Source: Pegea sp. RAD2-039 (lineage: Eukaryota; Chordata; Thaliacea; Salpida; Salpidae). From it: a stretch of 64,000 nt of DNA. The notes beneath the pieces were generated by a model, which was given only the letters and a program-made list of their open reading frames with translations, made no database searches and had not been told where the DNA came from. The translations under genes and the position numbers were made by a program. The stretch spans positions 62,001 through 126,000 of the forward strand of contig JAQGEQ010000097.1 in the NCBI GenBank assembly GCA_034620365.1, written 5' to 3'. Of this stretch, positions 1 through 11,673 are shown piece after piece (position 1 is the stretch's first letter; every line of letters begins with the position of its first letter).

Positions 1-112
1 TTGTTAAGATGCACCAGAAAAAAATTGATTTAATGTAGAATTGAGCTAAAAACAAATTTATTGGATATTTTGATGCATGTCTCCGAGATCTTCATCTTCA
101 TCTCTTCTGCAG

Positions 113-1342
113 GTTGCACTTGCTATCAGCAAAGAGGAGATGGAGACGAGCAAGCAACAACAAGAGTTAGATCGCGTTCGTCTTGAGATGGCGATGAAAG
201 AAAGCGAAAACGCGATGGCTGAAACTGAAGCAAAGATTAAACTGAATCAACAACAACAACCTTCAAATGATCCTTGGTCTACATCACTCCAAACGTCACC
301 TTCATTTGATTCTTTTGGAACTTCTGATTGGTCAGATTCCATTCCTAAAATTGAAACTCCAGCAGGAGTTGATTTGTGGTCAAAAAAATCTCCCCAAAAA
401 AAGGTGCCCTTAAAAGATGACTTCTCTGATCTGTTTTCATCTTCATCATCTGCTCCTCAACCAACTAATGATCCTTGGGCTAGCTCAGAGATTACTTCAA
501 GTAATCAAAATATTTTCAACCCTTTTAATGATTCTCTTCAAGTAGCAACCAGCAACAACCAGTTCAGCTCTAATCCAACCACCACAGACCAATTAAACAC
601 CATTTTAACTGCAAACAACCAGTTTCCGACCAGTAACAACCAGTTCCAGACCAGCAACAACCAGTTTCCGACCAGCAACAACCAGTTTCAAACCAGCAAC
701 AACCAGTTTCCAACCAGCAACAACCAGTTTCAGACCAGCAACAACCAGTTTCCAACCAGCAACAACCAGTTTCAAACCAGCAACAACCAGTTTCCGACCA
801 GCAACAACCAGTTCCAGACCAGCAACAACCAGTTTCCAACCAGCAACAACCAGTTTCAGACCAGCAACAACCAGTTAAACACCATTTCAACCAGTAACCA
901 ACCAGATTTTTTCAACCAATCACCATCATTCGATCCTCTAGCTGAGTTTGATACTCTTACCATCACTAGTAGCTCTCAACAACCAGTTTCAACCACCAAC
1001 CAACCAATCGCAACTGGTTTCCCTCCAATAATGGAACCATTCCTACTAGAACCAATACCAATATCTTCACATCAACCAACCAACCCTCAACCACCAACTG
1101 AATCAAAAGCAGATAATTTTCTCGAAGGAAATTTTAACAATTTAGTTGACATCAACCAATTACTACCGAGTAAACCTCCAACTAATCCTTATATGATCTC
1201 TAAACCATCTCCAAACGCTTCTAATAGTAGCAGAAATCCTTTCAGACATAAACTACCAGCTCCTTCTCTAAATCAAATGCAAGGAGGTGGTAATAAAGCA
1301 AATCAGTTTTTTCAAACAAACCAAACCAATGATCTATTTTAA
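113..1342 (+). CDS. EPN: Epsin, C-terminal exon (partial)
   Basis: This is the last coding exon of an epsin, an endocytic clathrin adaptor. The exon opens after the acceptor ending CTGCAG at 112, in phase 0, with VALAISKEEME, which completes a ubiquitin-interacting motif. A second UIM-like stretch, LEMAMKESE, follows near 187-213. Two DPW motifs (269-277, 470-478; AP-2 binding in this family) and two NPF motifs (518-526, 1235-1243; EH-domain binding) are visible. The rest is a disordered Asn/Gln/Ser/Thr/Pro-rich tail. The ENTH lipid-binding domain is absent and should lie upstream of the window. The ATG at 77 belongs to the polypyrimidine-rich intron end and is not a real start. The exon encodes 409 residues before TAA. 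Twelve tandem heptads sit in the middle (separate entry). Motif order UIM-UIM-DPW-NPF is diagnostic; the paralogue is not resolved. Confidence 0.85.
   Translation, partial: VALAISKEEMETSKQQQELDRVRLEMAMKESENAMAETEAKIKLNQQQQPSNDPWSTSLQTSPSFDSFGTSDWSDSIPKIETPAGVDLWSKKSPQKKVPLKDDFSDLFSSSSSAPQPTNDPWASSEITSSNQNIFNPFNDSLQVATSNNQFSSNPTTTDQLNTILTANNQFPTSNNQFQTSNNQFPTSNNQFQTSNNQFPTSNNQFQTSNNQFPTSNNQFQTSNNQFPTSNNQFQTSNNQFPTSNNQFQTSNNQLNTISTSNQPDFFNQSPSFDPLAEFDTLTITSSSQQPVSTTNQPIATGFPPIMEPFLLEPIPISSHQPTNPQPPTESKADNFLEGNFNNLVDINQLLPSKPPTNPYMISKPSPNASNSSRNPFRHKLPAPSLNQMQGGGNKANQFFQTNQTNDLF
614..865 (+). repeat. In-frame 21-b repeat array in epsin tail
   Basis: Twelve 21-b units encode strictly alternating heptads NNQFPTS and NNQFQTS, so the higher-order period is 42 b. 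The array begins at Asn (614) and ends at Ser (865), after which NNQL breaks the pattern. Copies differ mostly at synonymous sites (CCG/CCA, TTC/TTT). The frame opposite is also open because the array lacks antisense stops; that antisense frame is not regarded as a gene. Confidence 0.95.
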
Positions 1343-2490
1343 TCACGTGACTACCATCTTGTATATCGGTGTTTTTTGGGACTGGAATAATTTCAACTTA
1401 ACTATTTTTCAAACTAAATTTTAAAAACCTTTTCGTTGTAAACTCGTTGCTAGATACCATAATCAACGTCACCGCTTCTTAATGACGTCATCTGGCAACG
1501 CTTTCTTTATCAAAGTGCCCGACATCTTTCTTAAATAGCTTTGTGGTGCTGATATTGTGGTTTTGCTGACTTTAAAACTGCCTTCTTCATAACCAACCAG
1601 TTGATTAGTCTTTCCCAAGAGGTTTATGTAGTGACGCAAGCCTCTGATTTTTAAAATGTCCCTTTTTTGGTCGGTTCGCGAAAACGCGATATTTTTCTAG
1701 ATTCAAACTTCTATAATTCGATTTAGTTAGCTTGTTGACGAAGACATGTAAAGATCTGTCTGTATTTACGAGTCTTTCAATTTCTTTGTATATTTTCTAC
1801 ACTTTTTCGTTGATTTCTGTAAATATCTGCTCACCTGTCATTTAGTTAAAACTATATTTTATATATCTTCAGGTATTTACTCAATTCAAAATAAATTTGT
1901 TCAACATTTGATCATTTTGAAGTTATTATTTTTTAAATTTAGTTTAAAAGTAAAAAAAAATGTTTTTTTCGAAGTCAGTGTTTCCAAACTGATTTTTTAG
2001 ATTTAAATTTTTTAGTTTCTGACCAAAAAAATAAAGATAGTTGGAAAAAAAACGAAATATAATTTTGTATTTAGTCCAAAAGATTCATTTAAAAATAATT
2101 AATGAACTTTTCTGTGAAACCTAATTTTTTGAATTTTATCCAATTAAACAAATTTATTCAAAACTTTTAAATACTTCAAAAAACTTTTTGTTACAAAAAA
2201 TGAATTCCACAAAATCGATATTAGAAAGTTTTTTTTGATTTTATTCTTGTTTCAAATAATTTTTTACAAATTAAAACTTTTTTAATGTTCAAGTTGATAT
2301 TCAAGAATTTAGTTTTAGAAAATTTACTTCTTCTAAAAACCCTTATTATAAATCCGAGCTTTTAGTTGTTTTTACAACTTTAAATATGTTTATTTAAACT
2401 ACCAATTAGTTTTCATTTCTACACAACTTCAAATTTATTGATTTAAATTTTCAAATATTTTTATCATTCTCAAATTATTTTAAGTTTTAA
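1343..2490. other. Epsin 3' flank, no gene seen
   Basis: AT-rich sequence after the epsin stop. The first 350 b are less AT-rich and may be 3' UTR. A possible polyadenylation signal AATAAA occurs at 1890-1895. No coding frame supported. Confidence 0.5.
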
Positions 2491-2492
2491 AA

Positions 2493-2565
2493 GTGATGTA
2501 CATGTGGTGGTGTGTGTGCATGCACGTGTGTTTGTGTGTGTATGCATGCGTGTTCATGTGCACAT
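2493..2565. repeat. TG/CA-rich imperfect microsatellite
   Basis: Runs of GTGTGTGTG mixed with TGCATGC and ACATG, an alternating purine-pyrimidine tract in AT-rich intergenic DNA. Such tracts can adopt Z-DNA; no gene or regulatory role can be assigned. Confidence 0.8.
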
Positions 2566-3019
2566 GATTAAATCCTTAGAAATGTTGTATAACTAAATTA
2601 GGTAAGCATAAAATTATCTAACTAACTTAACTGTGTTATCTAACTTCTAAATTTTGATTTTAGAAGGGTAAGTAGTACCCAATTTGTTATTATAACTATT
2701 CATAAATCTTGTGTACTTAAGGATTACAACAGAAATTAGTCATTTCTAAAATGTAACTTTCCGATGTGTTTGACAATATCCGGCGTTATGTAATTCACAA
2801 TTTGTGATTCTTACAACTTTTAACAAGTTTAGTTTTTACCAGAAATCATTTATGTAGTTAATTCACGTTTATATTTGCATCTAGATATAAATATAAATCG
2901 ATTACAAGAACAGTACTTATCTAAATATATCTTAACTTATCAAAACGTAACTTATCAAAACAATTTTAAAAACGTTATCAACAAATATTGTTATCAAAAC
3001 TCCTCAACAAATCTTCTGT

Positions 3020-3296
3020 TTGCTTTTAGCACCTTGACTTGTAAAAACTCCTCGACCACCAACACCAAGACAATAATAACTTGTCTTACAAACAAATCTT
3101 GTGTTTGGTGATTGAAGGTGCTGAAGACTCACTTGCTTCTAGCATCTTGACTTGTAAAAACTTCTCGACCAACAACACCAAGTCAGTAATAACTTGTCTT
3201 ACAAACATCTTGTGCTTGGTGGTTGAAGGTGCTGAAGACTCACTTGCTTCTAACACCTTGACTTGTGAAAACTTCTCGACCAATAACTGTCTTTAA
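3020..3296. repeat. Tandem repeat, 111-113 b period, about 2.4 copies
   Basis: A unit containing CTTGACTTGTAAAAAC, CTTGTCTTACAAAC and GGTGCTGAAGACTCACTTGC recurs: the CCTTGACTTG block starts near 3032, 3145 and 3256 and the CTGAAGACTC block at 3121 and 3232. Both strands carry short open frames through the repeat, so openness here is not evidence of coding. No similar unit was noticed elsewhere in the window. Confidence 0.85.
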
Positions 3297-4080
3297 ATAT
3301 TAGTTTAGATAAAAAAAAATTTGTAGAGTTTTTACAGAAAACAAAATGTCTGAAAAGCTTTATTATTTGTTTTAATTGTTCGAAAGTTTATTTATCTCAA
3401 ATGTTAATTGATTTTAAGGAGTATCTTATAATAATAAATGTTTTAAGTTAAACTATTTATTAAATAAAATAGATTTCTTTGCAGTAGTTAATATTTATCT
3501 TTTAAGTCAATTTCTCTTAAAAAGCTTCCAATTCAGTTTATTCTAAATATCTTCAGCTAGTTTCACTATAAACAGAAAAATGTAATTTGAAAACAAAACT
3601 ATTTATTTATAGAATAATTCTCTGAATTGAGTGTAACTTAGTCAAGGTCGAATGAACAGCATAATGAAACCTACAGTTTAGCATTAGTCAAATAGCTTAA
3701 AAACTCATTTAATTTTCCATAAAATTAGCTTTCAATAAACATGTAGTTACAAACTTGTAAACAAATGGTAGTTAAAATATTTTAGAAGAGTATTTCAAGT
3801 GAAATTAATAATTAAACAACTTTAGTTAAACATTTTTTTCACAAAGTTTCATTTTAAGAATGTTGATTTTAAACTTAAAATTAAAAGTTTAGAGTTTATT
3901 TATTTTGTGTGAATTTTTATTACTTTTAATAGAAATATGTAGATTAATGGAAAATGACTTCTTAACAAAATATTTTAAATTAGAAAGATTATAAATAAAA
4001 GAAATTTAAATTAATAACTTAACTACTAACTAATTCAAGTCTAAATTTAAGTTGAATATTTTAAATAGAAAAATAATTTT
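3297..4080. other. AT-rich intergenic, nothing seen
   Basis: AT-rich with stops in all frames; no repeat or gene recognised. Confidence 0.5.
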
Positions 4081-4353
4081 ATTTATTTATTGCAATAAAT
4101 GCGAAGGAGGGTGCCTGAAGAGAGCACTTCTCGCTAACACACATTCTCACAAATAATTTCTAAGTTAGAAAAACAGAAAGCAAAAGATGTAACACATGAC
4201 ATTTCAGTAGTCCTCAAAACATATAACAGTGAACAATTACATAGAATGTTAATAATAATAAAAAAAATCAGTTTAGAAATGCCAATGTAGGCAATATTGA
4301 AACGGTTCAACTTCTGCTTGAACAACACGAGTGATTCTGACATGACAATGTCT
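4081..4353 (-). mobile_element. LINE 3' end fragment (family A)
   Basis: On the minus strand this matches the 3' end of the LINE at 40253-42151. It encodes the RT C-terminal remnant SLVLFKQKLNRFNIAYIGIS, then the conserved terminal block with TGTGAGAATGTGTGTTAGCG, a GCACCCTCCTTCGCAT segment and a short ATAA-type tail. It is diverged from the younger copies and strongly 5'-truncated, as expected from incomplete target-primed reverse transcription. Confidence 0.85.
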
Positions 4354-4399
4354 TGATTTTCAGATACTTTCAAGAAAATTGACACTAACCTAGTCAAAA

Positions 4400-6439
4400 G
4401 CTTTCAAGGATTTTCAATCTTTTATGTAATCTGGTTTTTAAATATCATCTTCAAAATATACCTTTGGCTTAGATAATAAAATTTGATATATTTGAAAGTG
4501 TTTGAAGCAGAAAAATAAATGTTTTATTTAAGTAAATGACCAAAATAATTCTTTCAAATACTCTAAAACTTTTTTAAATTTTAGTAAAATGAATTTAAAA
4601 AGATTTAAAGATAAACTTATCAATAAATCTTGCTAAATAAACTAACCTTAAAGAAATTGATTTCTTTAGAAATAAAAGACAAATTTTTTAAGCTGTTAAA
4701 TAAACAAAGAAAATATTTTCTTTTGAATAAATTCAGACGTTGAACCTTTCATAATCCCTAAATTTGTTTACATTGACTTCAGTTAAATACAGATTATCAA
4801 ACCTATAAAAAATTTTGGGAAATTTCAACTTTATAAAACATTTTTTGAATGATTGAAAATATATTTTTACAAATTGAATAATTTCAAGAATTTCTAAATA
4901 ATTGAACACCAACATTTTTTTACAATTTTGTAAATATTTTTCCATTCAAGCTAATAACAAGTTCTGTTTAAGACTCAATTTATAAAAAGTTTTTAAAAAA
5001 TGACACAGATTTTTAAAATGCAAATATTTCAAATAACTTTTATTCAATGTTTTTTTAATGCTTGTATATAAGCTAAAAAGAGAAACTAACAATATTTGAA
5101 TTGGATTAACACTTTCAACAGCTCAATCTAAAAGGTCTTCTTTCTAAAGCTTAAAAAGATTCATTTTTCAATTTTAACAATTTAGTCTACAAAAAGCTTT
5201 CTTCTAGTGTAAGTTTAGAGTTTTTTTATCAATAGAAAGATTTAAATCTAAAGATACTCATAAATAACCTTTAGATGAAGATTAGTTAATTATTATTTTG
5301 TTGTTTTCATAAACTCAATCTTAAATAGAATAAAAACTAATAAATATTTGCTGATAAAATGAATTTGAACCTTGTTAAGGCATTAAATGTCAGTTTTTAA
5401 GAAACTTAAAAATATTATTTCACTTAAAAACTTTCAGGAATTTTTTACTGAATATTTTATCAGATTTTTATTTCATCTTTTTAAACATTTAAATAGTTTT
5501 TTTACAGTTTAGAAATTAATCTTTTATCTTCAAACAATTTATTATAACTTTGGAATTATTTTGAATGAAGAATATTTAAGTTTTGATTGAAGTTAGTTTA
5601 AATTGAAGCAAATATTTTATAAATATCTCACAAAGGCTTACAATAAACTAAATAAGTAATTATTAAAACTAAATAATTTAAAACAATTTTTAGTTAATGA
5701 TTCATTTCAATTTAAGATGAGATAAATACTTCACAAGCAAATAAATTGGAAGTAATTAAAGACAAATATTTGTAAGTAAAAAAGAACTCATTTTTGATAA
5801 TACATTTTTTTCAAAAGTAAAATATTTTTGATTTAAAGTTCTTTTTTTTATCAACATTTTTAGAGGTCTTAAAAAACTTCTAATAATTAGAAAATCTGAT
5901 TTCTTCAGAAACAACTAAACTTACCACAAAATAATATTTTGTAATATTTAATAACGAAACCTTTATTTCATTGAGAAGACAATTTCTCTACAAAATCAAG
6001 TTTATCGATGAAGAGATATGCTGCTGAACACAATTCAGATGAGATAAAATCAAAACGTTTAAAAGAAATTATCAGAAATTCTAATCACATGATCAGATAC
6101 TAATCAAAGAAATAAAAGTTAGCAGCCTCAAAAATAATAAACTTCTTAAACAAAACAAGATAAATAGTATAAACATAAACAATAGATGTTTATAAACTGA
6201 CTATCATCATTTATACAAAATTAGAAAGCAAAAAAATAAACTTTTTTTTTTCTATTTATAACTTGAAGAAAATTAGAAACTTTTATTTGCTGCTTGAAAA
6301 GTACAGATTTCTACCTAAAATAAAAGAAAGTGAAATAAATAGAGAAAAAATAAACTGAGAAAATAAAAACTGATCAAAACTTCCATAAGAACTAAGGAAG
6401 TTTGAAGACATAAACTAGAAGAAGAGCTTTTCCAAGCTT
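4400..6439. other. AT-rich intergenic, nothing seen
   Basis: Very AT-rich, many homopolymer runs. No convincing gene. TTTATT at 6282-6287 is a possible polyadenylation signal for the minus-strand RING gene. Confidence 0.5.
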
Positions 6440-7231
6440 CTATTCGCTCCCATAAATAAAATCAAGATTTTGTTTCACGCAGTTCGGTAACGTAAATAAA
6501 TTGTTCGAGCTGAAGACGTCGATGACGTCATCAAAACATCCAAGAATGTCGAAGCGACAAAGAGGACATGTCCGACTTCGAATCATCCAATGATCGACGC
6601 ATCGCGAATGAAAATGGTGTTTACATGGCAACGTCTTGACCTCTTGACCTTTACAAAATGGATCCAAACACACAGAGCAGCTCTCAAAAGAGTCCTGGAG
6701 GACTTTACTTCTCTGCATCATCTTTCTCAGGTGCATTGGGACTCCGGGACTGAAGTTGTCATAGAGACGCACGAGGTTCTGCTTGATTGATTCGACGATT
6801 TGCGCCGCGATTGGCTTCTCGACATTTATAAGGACTTTATTAAGAGCTTTTTCGACTTTGTGGATAGTAATCTTAGCTTGCTTCCAATCTTGAAAATCTT
6901 CACTTGGAGAGATCAATTGATCTTCCTCTTCAGAGATCTCAGTCTCCTGATCTTCATCTTCATCGGACTTTATCAAGAAGTTCCGAATCTCCATCACAAA
7001 CACCAACTCAACGATACAATCAATATGAGAGGAACTGAACAGACATCTGCTTACAACATCATGAATATCTTTCCAAATTCTTGCTTCCAGTTCACCACAT
7101 CTAGAGTTTGGCTGAGACCTTTGCGCAGTTTCCTGAGCCAACATCAAGTCAAGCATCTTCACTTCCTCTATCAGCTTACTGTAAGGGCAAACAAGATCGA
7201 CCGAAATTTTGTGTGCTCTTCTTCGGCTCAT
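6440..7231 (-). CDS. RING-H2 finger protein, intronless
   Basis: This single-exon gene encodes 263 residues. A C3H2C3 RING-H2 finger lies near residues 185-225: Cys185-x2-Cys188-x14-Cys203-x1-His205-x2-His208-x2-Cys211-x10-Cys222-x2-Cys225, with the usual Trp in DHWM. This spacing is typical of E3 ubiquitin ligases, which recruit an E2 enzyme. An acidic stretch (about residues 89-106) and a helical, charged middle region precede the finger; no membrane segment or signal peptide is visible. I start at the ATG at 7231; a GTG one codon upstream is in frame but less likely. TTTATT at 6282-6287 could be its polyadenylation signal. The substrate is unknown. The lack of introns contrasts with its neighbours and may mean a retrocopy. 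The family member is not identified. Confidence 0.85.
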   Translation of the reverse strand: MSRRRAHKISVDLVCPYSKLIEEVKMLDLMLAQETAQRSQPNSRCGELEARIWKDIHDVVSRCLFSSSHIDCIVELVFVMEIRNFLIKSDEDEDQETEISEEEDQLISPSEDFQDWKQAKITIHKVEKALNKVLINVEKPIAAQIVESIKQNLVRLYDNFSPGVPMHLRKMMQRSKVLQDSFESCSVCLDPFCKGQEVKTLPCKHHFHSRCVDHWMIRSRTCPLCRFDILGCFDDVIDVFSSNNLFTLPNCVKQNLDFIYGSE

Positions 7232-7234
7232 CAC

Positions 7235-8470
7235 TTCAATTAAATCAACTTAAGATCATAATCTGTAGATGAAGACGATTTTAGATGACGATATTTATGA
7301 CTCTATTTCTATTTGAGATCATATCTGAATGTTATGTTTGATTAAATATTTATAAAAAATTAATTAGAACTTTAAAATAAAGAAAATATCTTTTGAAAAA
7401 TAAAGAAACAAAAGTTAATTACAAGAAAAACAAATAATCTACAAAAAGAAATGAAAAAAAAATATTAGAAGTTTAAACATACAAACTACTTTCTTTTCTT
7501 TTAATTTTTTTGTAAGATTTGAGCCAAATGAGATTTTTAATCTGATTTTAAATCTATTATTTGTAAGAATAATTACAAATTTATTGTTTTTTAATTCTTA
7601 ACTTTACATTATAGTTACTTAACAAGTTGATTTATTTTCATTTTTCAATCAAACTTAATTTTTATAAATGTATTGATAAATTTAATAAAATAATCTAAAG
7701 TTATTTTATCTTAACTTACCTTTTAAAATTATTAATGGAAAAAATAACATGGACAAATCTATTTACTTTATTTTAAAGTAGACTTAAAAAAACAAATATT
7801 TTAAATAAAATTAAAACTTTATTGAGATAATAAAAAATCTAATCATAAATAAATTTTATCATGATTATCATATATAACAGAATATTATATACTAATAAAA
7901 TCACCTCAAATAAACTGTATCAATAAAAACAAAGTCCCTTCAGTTCAATACACTTTCAATAAACCTATCAATTTATCTTTGTATATATAAGTTTTTCAAT
8001 AATGAAAATTGAAATAAACATTAAGTAATTTTTATAAAGATTTTTATACAAAATAAAAAAACTAATTTCAATCTAGTATAGATTAAAATATTTTCTATTA
8101 CAAGATATTTATAAAAGCCAAACAAATTTATTTAGTTTGAACAATACCTTTTAGATATGATGAAAAATTATTGAAATATTTATAAAAATATTTTCAATAA
8201 ATTATATTCTGTGGTATTTCATTATTTTATAAAAAAGTAAACTATTTTTCCGAAATATTTAACAAATACATTTTAAAATCTATTATTAATTTCATTAATT
8301 ATTTTAATACTTTTTATTGCCTAGTTAGAAAATAGAAATATTTTATTAGCAGCCAAATTAAGACTTAAAAGTCAAACTATTTTTATAAAAAATGATTAAA
8401 GTTTGTGACCCTTACATAACGCAAAAAAAATCCAGTGAAATAGAAAACAGCTTTTTATATCACTTTATTG
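7235..8470. other. AT-rich intergenic, nothing seen
   Basis: AT-rich and stop-rich. It holds the putative upstream region of the RING gene at its left edge. No gene supported. Confidence 0.5.
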
Positions 8471-8486
8471 CTATATCGCTTTTTTA

Positions 8487-8860
8487 ATCAACTTAGAAGA
8501 CATAAATTACATCTTAATAAGCCCACTCCACCAGCAACGTTAACCAGATTAAGTTTTTTCTCATACCGCACAATCAGTACATGGAACAATCTGCCATCAG
8601 AGATTGTCATGTCAAAATCACTTATGCTGTTCAAGAAAAAGCTGAATTGTTATAACATCGCCAACATTGCCATTTTTAAACTGTGAATTTTTCTTTTTTA
8701 CAATACTATGATTCTGTGCAATTCTTCATTGTCATATACTTTTTCGTTTACACGTCAAATAGATCTAATTTGTGAGAATGTGTGTTAGCGAGAGGTGCTC
8801 TCTTTAGGCACCCTCCTTCACATTTATTGTAATAAATAAATAAATAAATAAATAAATATG
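8487..8860 (+). mobile_element. Young 5'-truncated LINE copy (family A)
   Basis: Nearly identical to the last 375 b or so of the LINE at 40253-42151, with only scattered substitutions. It keeps the RT C-terminal frame (QLRRHKLHLNKPTPPATL to the IAIFKL stop), the shared 3' UTR and an (ATAA)n tail at about 8829-8858. The match starts abruptly near 8487 (ATCAACTTAGAAGAC), the expected 5' truncation. High identity suggests recent activity of the family. Confidence 0.9.
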
Positions 8861-8935
8861 TGATTTAAAAGTTTTGATATCTCGTCCTAGTCTTATATGT
8901 GTTATCTTCCTACAAACGATTAGGGCCAAACTCAA

Positions 8936-9163
8936 CTAACGAGGAATAGTCGCTTGGCTGAGTTGGTTTGAGAAATCTTCCGTAAGTTTTATTTGCCAAG
9001 CATATAGAACTTGATTTTGTAAAAGATGTCTAGTAAGAAATCCTAGTAATCTGAAGAAATGGAGACTTAATTTATCTTTACAAACTTCTGTGCCAATATT
9101 GCTAGTGTAAAAAATCATTGACAAAAAGATATGACTAAATATATTTAACTTTTGTAAATTCAT
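8936..9163 (-). CDS. Unidentified 75-residue ORF
   Basis: ATG at 9163 to a TAG at 8938. The composition is protein-like for this AT-rich DNA, with CKDKLSLHFFRLLGFLTRHL and an ending QATIPR. No domain is recognised and no supporting splice sites were found. It lies just beyond the LINE copy and could be an exon, a pseudogene remnant or chance. Confidence 0.2.
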   Translation of the reverse strand: MNLQKLNIFSHIFLSMIFYTSNIGTEVCKDKLSLHFFRLLGFLTRHLLQNQVLYAWQIKLTEDFSNQLSQATIPR

Positions 9164-9169
9164 TTACAG

Positions 9170-10980
9170 AAAGTTTTATCATTTTTTGTGGCTTTTTAAT
9201 TTTGGGGTCAAACCAAAAAGATTAGATTATAGAAATCCCATTGATAAAAAACTATTTAAGTCAATTCAAGAATCTTCAGTAAAAGCGAGAAATCCTAAAG
9301 CTCATGAAACAATTTACAAATTTTAGCAAGTTTGTTTTTTAGTTGCTATTTTCTACTTTCCTATTTTCATGAAGTTTTTACGCAACTTATAACCTAACCG
9401 TAAGTTAATCTACTTTATTTCTACTTTAAAATAATCTTAAGAATTTATTTCTAATTTAGAAGATATTTTTTCACTTTAAAAGCTTTTATAAAATTAGATG
9501 ATTTTTCTACATTAAGTTTTATAATTTGAATTAATTGAAGAATAGAATTAACTAAATGATTATTTTAGATAGGCTTAAGTTGCTAAACTAGAATTAAAAA
9601 TGCTGGTTTAAGTAATAACTTAAATTGTAATCCACTAAAGTTAGTAAAAAACAGTCTATGTCAGAAAGAGGTAATTAAATTAAGAATATAAATATTTGTT
9701 AATTCTTATGAAAATTCAAAAAAATTAATTAATTAAATTTGTAAAAACTAGACTTACAAAAACTAGACAAAAATTTGAAATACAGTTTTGGTAAATTTTA
9801 CATCTAAGAAAACTAAACAAGCTCTTAACTACCTTTCAAATTCTTTTTACTTAACAAGCATTTTTCAAACCAATTTCTTTTAAATGTTTTATTTGATTTT
9901 ATAGTTCAAACTGTAAATGAGTTTAGTATTTTTAATATTCTCTGATTCAATCAACTCCTAGTAGCTAAAAAAAGAGTTAAATAAAACTCACTACATTAAC
10001 CTTTGAAAATAAAAAATATTAAACTGTTTGACTAAAATAAAAATCTCTTCTTTCAACTAATTTAGTCATTTCTTAATTTAAGTTTTAAACAGAAGCTAAC
10101 AACCAATAACATTTTAGATGAATATATTTCATAAGTGTCTTTTAGGCTTATTGTAAAATTTGCTTGAATAAGCAATTTTTAATCATAAATTATTTTTTAC
10201 TAAGGATTTTATTCTAGTAAGGCTCCGTCAATAACTTTATCTGCACAAAGAAACCTATTTAGAACAGTGATATTACAACCCTAATCTATTGAATAAATTT
10301 ATATTAATGTCAGTTATAATAGTGTTTTTGCAATTTATTTATTTCTTATTGGACAGTTTGTATGTCTTAAGAAAAAATCTAATCTTTCATAATTTGAGTA
10401 AAATTGTTTTAAAGTATCATTGCATTTGATTTCTTAGAATTTTTAGAGTTTTTACATTTCAAATTTTGAGTTTTCAACTGGTTTCTTTTCATTTTCTAGT
10501 TTTTCAATTCATTATTACAAAAACCAGTTTTTTATCAGATAATTAAAAAGTGGTAAAGATTAAAAAAAACTTGTGACTTTTTTTCTGGAAATATTTTTAC
10601 TGAGAGAACTTTTTGTGTTTCAAAATAAAGAAAATCTGATGTAACTATGAATAAGAATTAAAAAAATAAGCTCTAAAAGTTTTGTAATTATCAAATGGTA
10701 TTAAGAAAATATTGATTTGCAAATAGTCAATATAGATGTTAAGTTTGAATAAACGATCACTAAATTGAAGATAGTAAACCAAACATTTAAAATTACTTTA
10801 CAAACTCAAAAATACACAAATAGAAAGAAGTTTTTAAATCTTACAAAATTGTTAAGTGAAAGTGTTTGAGTTGATTAATAAATTAACAAATAATTAAACA
10901 TTTGATTACTTAATAGCAATAAAACAACAAATCATTTTTATTTTGAATAAAGATAATGCAAACCTAAACAACATTTATCA
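9170..10980. other. AT-rich intergenic, nothing seen
   Basis: No coding frame, repeat or RNA gene recognised. Confidence 0.5.
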
Positions 10981-11040
10981 AGTTAAAAAAAAGTTAATTA
11001 AAAATTCAAGTACTCTATTTGGAAAATATCGCTTGCACCC

Positions 11041-11673
11041 ATGATCTCTATAATTCAGATCGATGCCATTAATTGTCCAGGATTTGAGATTATCGCTTTT
11101 GATTTTCATTACTCAAAGTCCAAACTTTTTAGTTTTATATGTATCTATCTACCACCCTCTAAAATTAATGATGAGGTTACTGTTAAGGCCTTATTGAAGG
11201 TTTTGAAGAGTGTTGTGTGTCCTGAGTTATATATTTTGGGGGATTTTAATTTTAGTAAAATTAATTGGAATAACCCGAATTTAGCATTTATTGGAAAATC
11301 GTTTAACTCGGATAGCGATAATAATAATTCACCCTTTCTAAGTCATGTCTTTGTAAGCTTCCTCAATACCAATAATCTATCTCAGATGGTTACTTTTTCG
11401 ACCCAAATTAGTGGTAATACTTTGGATCTTCTTATCACATCAAACTCTCAGAACATTATCTACGTTGATCAAAAAGAACCTTTTGCTCTGACATGCGATC
11501 ACAATATAATTGAATTCAAGCTCCAACAAACTTTTTTTATGAACTTTAAAACTTCAAGCAGAAGGAATTCTTACTGTGGAAATTATAATGGCATTAACAA
11601 GTTTCTATCAGATGTTGACTGGATTTCTAATTTTAACTCTTCAGAAGAAAATTTTTTAAGTAGAAGCAATTGA
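11041..11673 (+). pseudogene. LINE endonuclease-domain fragment
   Basis: A 210-codon frame resembles the C-terminal part of the APE-type endonuclease of non-LTR retrotransposons. Signature pieces appear in order: FICIYLPPSK, LYILGDFNFSKINW (the GDFN core), GNTLDLLIT and the catalytic-type CDHNIIEF. The N-terminal half of the domain and the following reverse transcriptase are missing; the frame stops at 11673. It is therefore a dead fragment. It may belong to the same family as the relic at 38.9-40.1 kb or another family; no overlap exists to decide. Confidence 0.8.

Noticed and set aside
570..890. Minus-strand 106-codon frame rich in Cys/Trp/Gly
   Set aside because: It is the antisense of the epsin heptad array; repetition of a stop-free unit explains its openness.
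3081..3296. Overlapping plus and minus frames over the 111-b repeat
   Set aside because: Both follow from a stop-poor tandem repeat; no start context, splice sites or family.
6800..7243. Plus-strand 147-codon frame
   Set aside because: Antisense shadow of the RING-H2 gene, whose zinc ligands make the minus strand the coding one.
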